A stretch of DNA of 29,038 nt from Colivivens sp964537205 (GTDB lineage: Bacteria; Bacteroidota; Bacteroidia; Bacteroidales; Bacteroidaceae), in the NCBI GenBank assembly GCA_964537205.1, contig CAZHZH010000030.1, forward strand, positions 1 to 29,038, written 5' to 3'. The position numbers and the translations under genes were made by a program. A model generated the notes under the pieces. That model searched no databases. It saw only the letters and a program-made list of their open reading frames with translations, and had not been told where the DNA came from. Positions 25,819 to 29,038 of the stretch are shown here, piece after piece (within the stretch, counting starts at the first letter, position 1; every line of letters starts with the position of its first letter).

Positions 25819-25832
25819 TTAAAGCGCTTTAA
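25819..25832. repeat. Perfect 14-bp palindrome in a promoter spacer
   Basis: TTAAAGCGCTTTAA is fully self-complementary with a central GCGC. It ends 2 bp before the -7 element of the BspA-like gene, so a bound protein would block or reshape that promoter. The form resembles operators of LacI-type regulators, but no such regulator gene is in this window. Confidence 0.5.
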
Positions 25833-25834
25833 AT

Positions 25835-25842
25835 TACCTTTG
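25835..25842 (+). promoter_or_regulatory. -7 element for the BspA-like gene
   Basis: TACCTTTG matches TAnnTTTG. No TTTG is present 19-20 bp upstream, which fits a promoter that needs an activator bound at the adjacent direct repeats. Confidence 0.6.
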
Positions 25843-25861
25843 CATAATAAAACCCCTCACA

Positions 25862-25879
25862 TGGTGGCTTCTGCCACTA
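25862..25879 (+). other. Small hairpin in the 5' leader of the BspA-like gene
   Basis: GTGGC, loop TTCT, GCCAC forms a 5-bp perfect stem, extendable by a G-T and a T-A pair. There is no following T-run. It may stabilise the leader mRNA. Confidence 0.35.
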
Positions 25880-25926
25880 TACGACTCGATAATAACTTTA
25901 AGGACTAAACTAAACACTAAACAATC

Positions 25927-28824
25927 ATGAAGCAACTAATCAAACAATCAATCGCAGCGGTAGTGCTTATGGCATTGCTGCCGCTTCAATCGTATGCTGG
26001 AATCATTTATGTTGATTCAGTTGGCAGAAACTCTGGTTTCCCTGCTCTCGCCACATTTACTGACAAGGGAGTCGTAGATATCTATACAGGCACAGACTCC
26101 GACGGTGCATTGTGGTGCTTCCTTAACATAGAGACTCAGCGTCCGAACATCGTGGGTGTGAAATCCGACGCACAGTGTCTCACATTGCCCGACACCTTAT
26201 CTTATAAAGGCAAAATATACACTATCACTAAATTGTATTTTGATCATGTTGAAGGCTCCCCGTATGCGTACGATAACGGACAATATGGTTTTACGCTTCC
26301 TGATGATCGTTATGTATATTTAGACATGAGCCAAGCCCCCAACCTAACGTCACTCAGGGTGCCTGCGTCGTATGATGAAATAACAACCACCATACCTACC
26401 GCATACGCATCTGACACAAACGTCCCATATTACCAAGACGGCTGTGTAACCCAAATAGACACATTGCATGTTGAAAAGTATGTGCCAGTAACATACCATA
26501 ACGCAGACGTAGTCGCTTATGAATCCAAGATAAAGGTCATACAGGCTACAGCTAATTGTGTTGAAGATTATCGGAATGCGACTTTTTCCAACGGCGGGAG
26601 GAAGGATGACATAGCAAGACATGTCTTGATATTGGAAGAGGGCAAGGGTCTGAACGATCCTCTGACCATAAACTTATCGAAAGAAGATGATGTCGCGAAA
26701 AAAATCGCGGAAGCGTGTGACAGTAATTTCAACGCCGTGCATCAGCTCAAGTTGACAGGACATCTCAATCTTTATTATTATGGGACAAAATTCGTTGACC
26801 TTATGCAACTCGTCAAATTAGACATGTCGGAATGCGAAGTGACCGCTGTACTGGAGGGGTATGCTGACTATCTTTTCGAAGATCTCCGCAACCTCGAAGA
26901 AGTAGTTTTCCCGGAAAATTACATAAGCAACATTGGATCGAGCTCATTCGCGCGATGTTACCGTCTGCGTAAAGTGAATATACCCAAAACTGTGACAACC
27001 ATAGATGATTACGCCTTTTATGCAAGCGGTATAGAGGAAATTGACATACCAGAAACTGTGACCGAGTTAGGGAGCAATGCCTTTAGAGGGTGTCCATGGT
27101 TGAAAAGCCTCGTCATCCCAAAGGGAGTGACTACACTTAAAGAACTTTTTGTAAACTGCTGGTCCCTTACATCAGTAGAGATAAAATCAACAACGCTAAC
27201 GAATAAGAGCTGTGTTTATTGCGACGGGTGTGACAACCTTCAGAAAATCATCTGCCACAGTTTCATTCCTCCAACACTTGATAACTATTTCGCTTCTACT
27301 CACCCTGTAGATTCCATACTATCAAACCAAGTAGATGTGTACGTGCCAGCCGTCTCGCTTGACGCATACAAAAACTCAGACTGGAAAATATGCAGGAACA
27401 TATATCCGATTGACGAGGGACCTACTGAAGTTCTTGACTTAGCAGGCGACCTGACAGTGACCGATGGAAGCGCACTTGCCAGCGATTGCGAGATCACGCT
27501 TGAAGCAAAAGATAATTCAGCGGCAAGTCTCACATACCGTGGCACGATACCTGTCAAGATGAGCAAGTACACACAGAAGCACGCCGCCAGCTATTACGGC
27601 ACACTAACCTGCTCATCGCTGATTGCCGACGGACCGATGGAAGCCAATTCTGTTGAGACCGATATTTCCATTGAACGTGCCGATCAATGGTATCTGATTT
27701 CTTTTCCATACGACGTGAAAGTAGCCGACATCAAGACTGAATATCCTTCACGGTTCCACGTCCGTCACTTCGACGCCGGGAAGATGGCTGCCGGAGATGA
27801 TAACGCATGGGCAGAACTGACCAGTGACGACGTTATGAATGCCAACGAGGGCTATATGATCATGAGCGATTATAACGACGTGTCGGTCACATTCCCTGCA
27901 GCGTCCGCAGCATCGGGCAAGAAGACGTTTGAGACAGGCAATGCCACTATAGCACTCGCTGAGCATGAGAGTGCCGATGCAAGCCGTAAGTCGTGGAACC
28001 TCGTTGGAAACCCATACCCATGCTACTATGACATGCGCTACATGGGTTATAGCGGACCTTACATCGTATGGACAGACGGCAAATACAAAGCTTATTCAAC
28101 AGTGGATGACGATCCTTACGTGTTGCGTCCGACTGAATCGATCATTTTACAGCGTTCTGACAATACTCCATCACTAAGCTTCTCAAGCGATGGAAGACAA
28201 ACCGACAATAAGTTGCGTACTGAGGAGGAATCAGCAGTGAAAGGACTGAAGGCAGAGGAAAACGGGACACGCACAATCTATGATTTATATCTTAATGGAG
28301 ATGTCACACGTTTGGTAATCAACGAGAATGCCACAAGCGGCTATGACATAGGTACAGACGCATTGAAGTTCGTTGCATCAGACAATATTTCGACACTGAT
28401 TTACACAGTGCAGGATGGCGTCAGGTATGCCATCAATGAGCGCCCGCTTGGCAACGGACTCATCCCATTAGGCATATATTCTCTTTCAAACTATGTCTGG
28501 TTGCAAGTGACATCGGGCAACGGTGACAACATGTATATCATAGACACACAGGAGGCCGACACAGCACTCTTGTCCAGTTCTTATCGTCTAAAAAGCAACG
28601 GAACTTACGACGACACACGTTACAAACTCTTCATCGGTGACTTGGAAACCTTGACCGGCATAAGCGAAATCACAGGCGACGGATCTTCGACACAGGCTGC
28701 CGTATATGCTCTCGACGGGCGTTACGTAGGAACATACAATGACGACGAAAGTCTGAACAGCCTTGAAAAGGGTGTGTACATTGTTAAACAAAATGGAGAA
28801 TCACGCAAGGTTATCATTAAGTAA
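25927..28824 (+). CDS. BspA-like leucine-rich repeat surface protein with sorting domain
   Basis: 965 residues. The signal peptide is MKQLIKQSIAAVVLMALLPLQSYAG. Residues ~290-460 contain BspA-type LRR_5 repeats (NIGSSSFARCYRLRKVNIPKT, TTIDDYAFYASGIEEIDIPET, LGSNAFRGCPWLKSLVIPKG) and close with the family motif VDVYVPAVSLDAYKNSDWK. Residues ~500-900 are beta-rich, with a segment WYLISFPYDV and SWNLVGNPYP found in many exported Bacteroidales proteins. The end (VYALDGRYVGTYN...EKGVYIVKQNGESRKVIIK) is a type IX secretion-like C-terminal signal. BspA-like proteins are surface proteins, some of which bind host or matrix ligands; the target here is unknown. The gene is divergent from the HTCS, with operator-like repeats at its promoter, and is followed 24 bp later by another exported protein. 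Confidence 0.9.
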   Translation: MKQLIKQSIAAVVLMALLPLQSYAGIIYVDSVGRNSGFPALATFTDKGVVDIYTGTDSDGALWCFLNIETQRPNIVGVKSDAQCLTLPDTLSYKGKIYTITKLYFDHVEGSPYAYDNGQYGFTLPDDRYVYLDMSQAPNLTSLRVPASYDEITTTIPTAYASDTNVPYYQDGCVTQIDTLHVEKYVPVTYHNADVVAYESKIKVIQATANCVEDYRNATFSNGGRKDDIARHVLILEEGKGLNDPLTINLSKEDDVAKKIAEACDSNFNAVHQLKLTGHLNLYYYGTKFVDLMQLVKLDMSECEVTAVLEGYADYLFEDLRNLEEVVFPENYISNIGSSSFARCYRLRKVNIPKTVTTIDDYAFYASGIEEIDIPETVTELGSNAFRGCPWLKSLVIPKGVTTLKELFVNCWSLTSVEIKSTTLTNKSCVYCDGCDNLQKIICHSFIPPTLDNYFASTHPVDSILSNQVDVYVPAVSLDAYKNSDWKICRNIYPIDEGPTEVLDLAGDLTVTDGSALASDCEITLEAKDNSAASLTYRGTIPVKMSKYTQKHAASYYGTLTCSSLIADGPMEANSVETDISIERADQWYLISFPYDVKVADIKTEYPSRFHVRHFDAGKMAAGDDNAWAELTSDDVMNANEGYMIMSDYNDVSVTFPAASAASGKKTFETGNATIALAEHESADASRKSWNLVGNPYPCYYDMRYMGYSGPYIVWTDGKYKAYSTVDDDPYVLRPTESIILQRSDNTPSLSFSSDGRQTDNKLRTEEESAVKGLKAEENGTRTIYDLYLNGDVTRLVINENATSGYDIGTDALKFVASDNISTLIYTVQDGVRYAINERPLGNGLIPLGIYSLSNYVWLQVTSGNGDNMYIIDTQEADTALLSSSYRLKSNGTYDDTRYKLFIGDLETLTGISEITGDGSSTQAAVYALDGRYVGTYNDDESLNSLEKGVYIVKQNGESRKVIIK

Positions 28825-28848
28825 AAAAACTTATAAACATAAAATAAT

Positions 28849-29038
28849 ATGAGATTAGCAAGAAAAATCGCCGTGCTTACCGCTTTAGTGGCATGCACAT
28901 CCCTGCAAGCGCAGGTGGACAACTACGGAGTGTTCAAACATCTCGGAGCTGACATCAACGTAGGCTCACAAGGCATCGGCTTTGACATTGCCACTCCGGT
29001 GACAAATTACTTGGAGGTAAGCCTCGGTATGAATTTCA
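28849..29038 (+). CDS. Exported protein, probably outer-membrane-associated, N-terminal part only (runs off the right edge)
   Basis: The ATG at 28849 opens a frame with no stop to the window end (63 codons). MRLARKIAVLTALVACTSLQA is a signal peptide. LVAC could be read as a lipobox, but cleavage after LQA looks equally good. The mature start (QVDNYGVFKHLGADINVGSQGIGFDIATPVTNYLEVSLG) has the alternating pattern of the first strands of an outer-membrane beta-barrel and resembles Bacteroidales OmpA-N/OmpW-like small barrels. It lies 24 bp after the BspA-like gene, so it is probably co-transcribed with it. Too little is present for a family call. Confidence 0.8.
   Translation, partial: MRLARKIAVLTALVACTSLQAQVDNYGVFKHLGADINVGSQGIGFDIATPVTNYLEVSLGMNF

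Larger units (their letters stand above)
25623..25926. other. Divergent regulatory region between the HTCS and BspA-like genes, 304 bp
   Basis: No gene is visible. The region holds, in order, the HTCS promoter (25641-25672), a pair of 14-bp direct repeats (25778-25812), a perfect palindrome (25819-25832), the -7 element for the plus-strand gene (25835-25842) and a leader of about 80 nt with a small hairpin (25862-25879). Confidence 0.7.

Noticed and set aside
1..29038. tRNA, rRNA, CRISPR array, insertion sequence or phage genes
   Set aside because: I looked for repeat-spacer patterns, transposase motifs and tRNA-like cloverleaf ends and saw none that I could support.

Overview
This 29 kb window comes from a member of the Bacteroidota, most likely order Bacteroidales and close to Prevotella/Bacteroides. 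The evidence is the repeated Bacteroidota-type promoter (-7 element TAnnTTTG, with a TTTG-like -33 element 19-20 bp upstream where it can be found), the absence of Shine-Dalgarno-type spacing, and lineage-typical families: DUF4835, DUF2723, a NigD-like lipoprotein, a hybrid two-component regulator (HTCS), a BspA-like LRR protein, and C-terminal type IX secretion-like sorting domains. Two runs of exactly 100 N (4107-4206 and 13124-13223) mark scaffold gaps of unknown true length, so this is a draft assembly or MAG contig.

Layout from left to right. (1) 1-1296, minus strand: the 5' part of a large secreted protein that runs off the left edge. (2) 5759-1714, minus: a three-gene unit ychF, lgt (interrupted by a gap) and a 721-residue membrane-anchored TPR protein. 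(3) 5881-6780, plus: a DUF4835 protein, divergent from ychF with a clear promoter for each. (4) 6788-7879, minus, and 8099-11746, plus: a divergent pair made of a secreted CE1-type esterase and a large GH5-GH43 fusion with a sorting domain, which looks like a small hemicellulose-degradation locus. The fusion gene ends in an intrinsic terminator that overlaps the 3' end of queG. (5) 21321-11789, minus: a tightly packed eight-gene run of PASTA protein, RluD-type pseudouridine synthase, ddl, a PlsC-like acyltransferase, a NigD-like lipoprotein, a DUF2723 membrane protein, a NodB-type polysaccharide deacetylase (interrupted by the second gap) and queG. Most of these act on the cell envelope. (6) 22414-21371, minus: a secreted GH43-like protein with its own promoter. 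(7) 25622-22758, minus: an HTCS with a TPR sensor, histidine kinase, receiver and AraC-type output. It is divergent from 25927-28824, plus, a BspA-like LRR surface protein, which is followed at 28849 by the start of another exported protein that runs off the right edge.

The most notable signal is in the 304 bp between the HTCS and the BspA-like gene. Two 14-bp direct repeats (12/14 identical) start exactly 21 bp apart and end about where the -33 element of the plus-strand promoter should be. A perfect 14-bp palindrome lies between them and the -7 element. This is the geometry expected of an AraC-family binding site, and it suggests that the HTCS directly controls the BspA-like/exported-protein pair. 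The ligand and the role of the pair cannot be read from the sequence.
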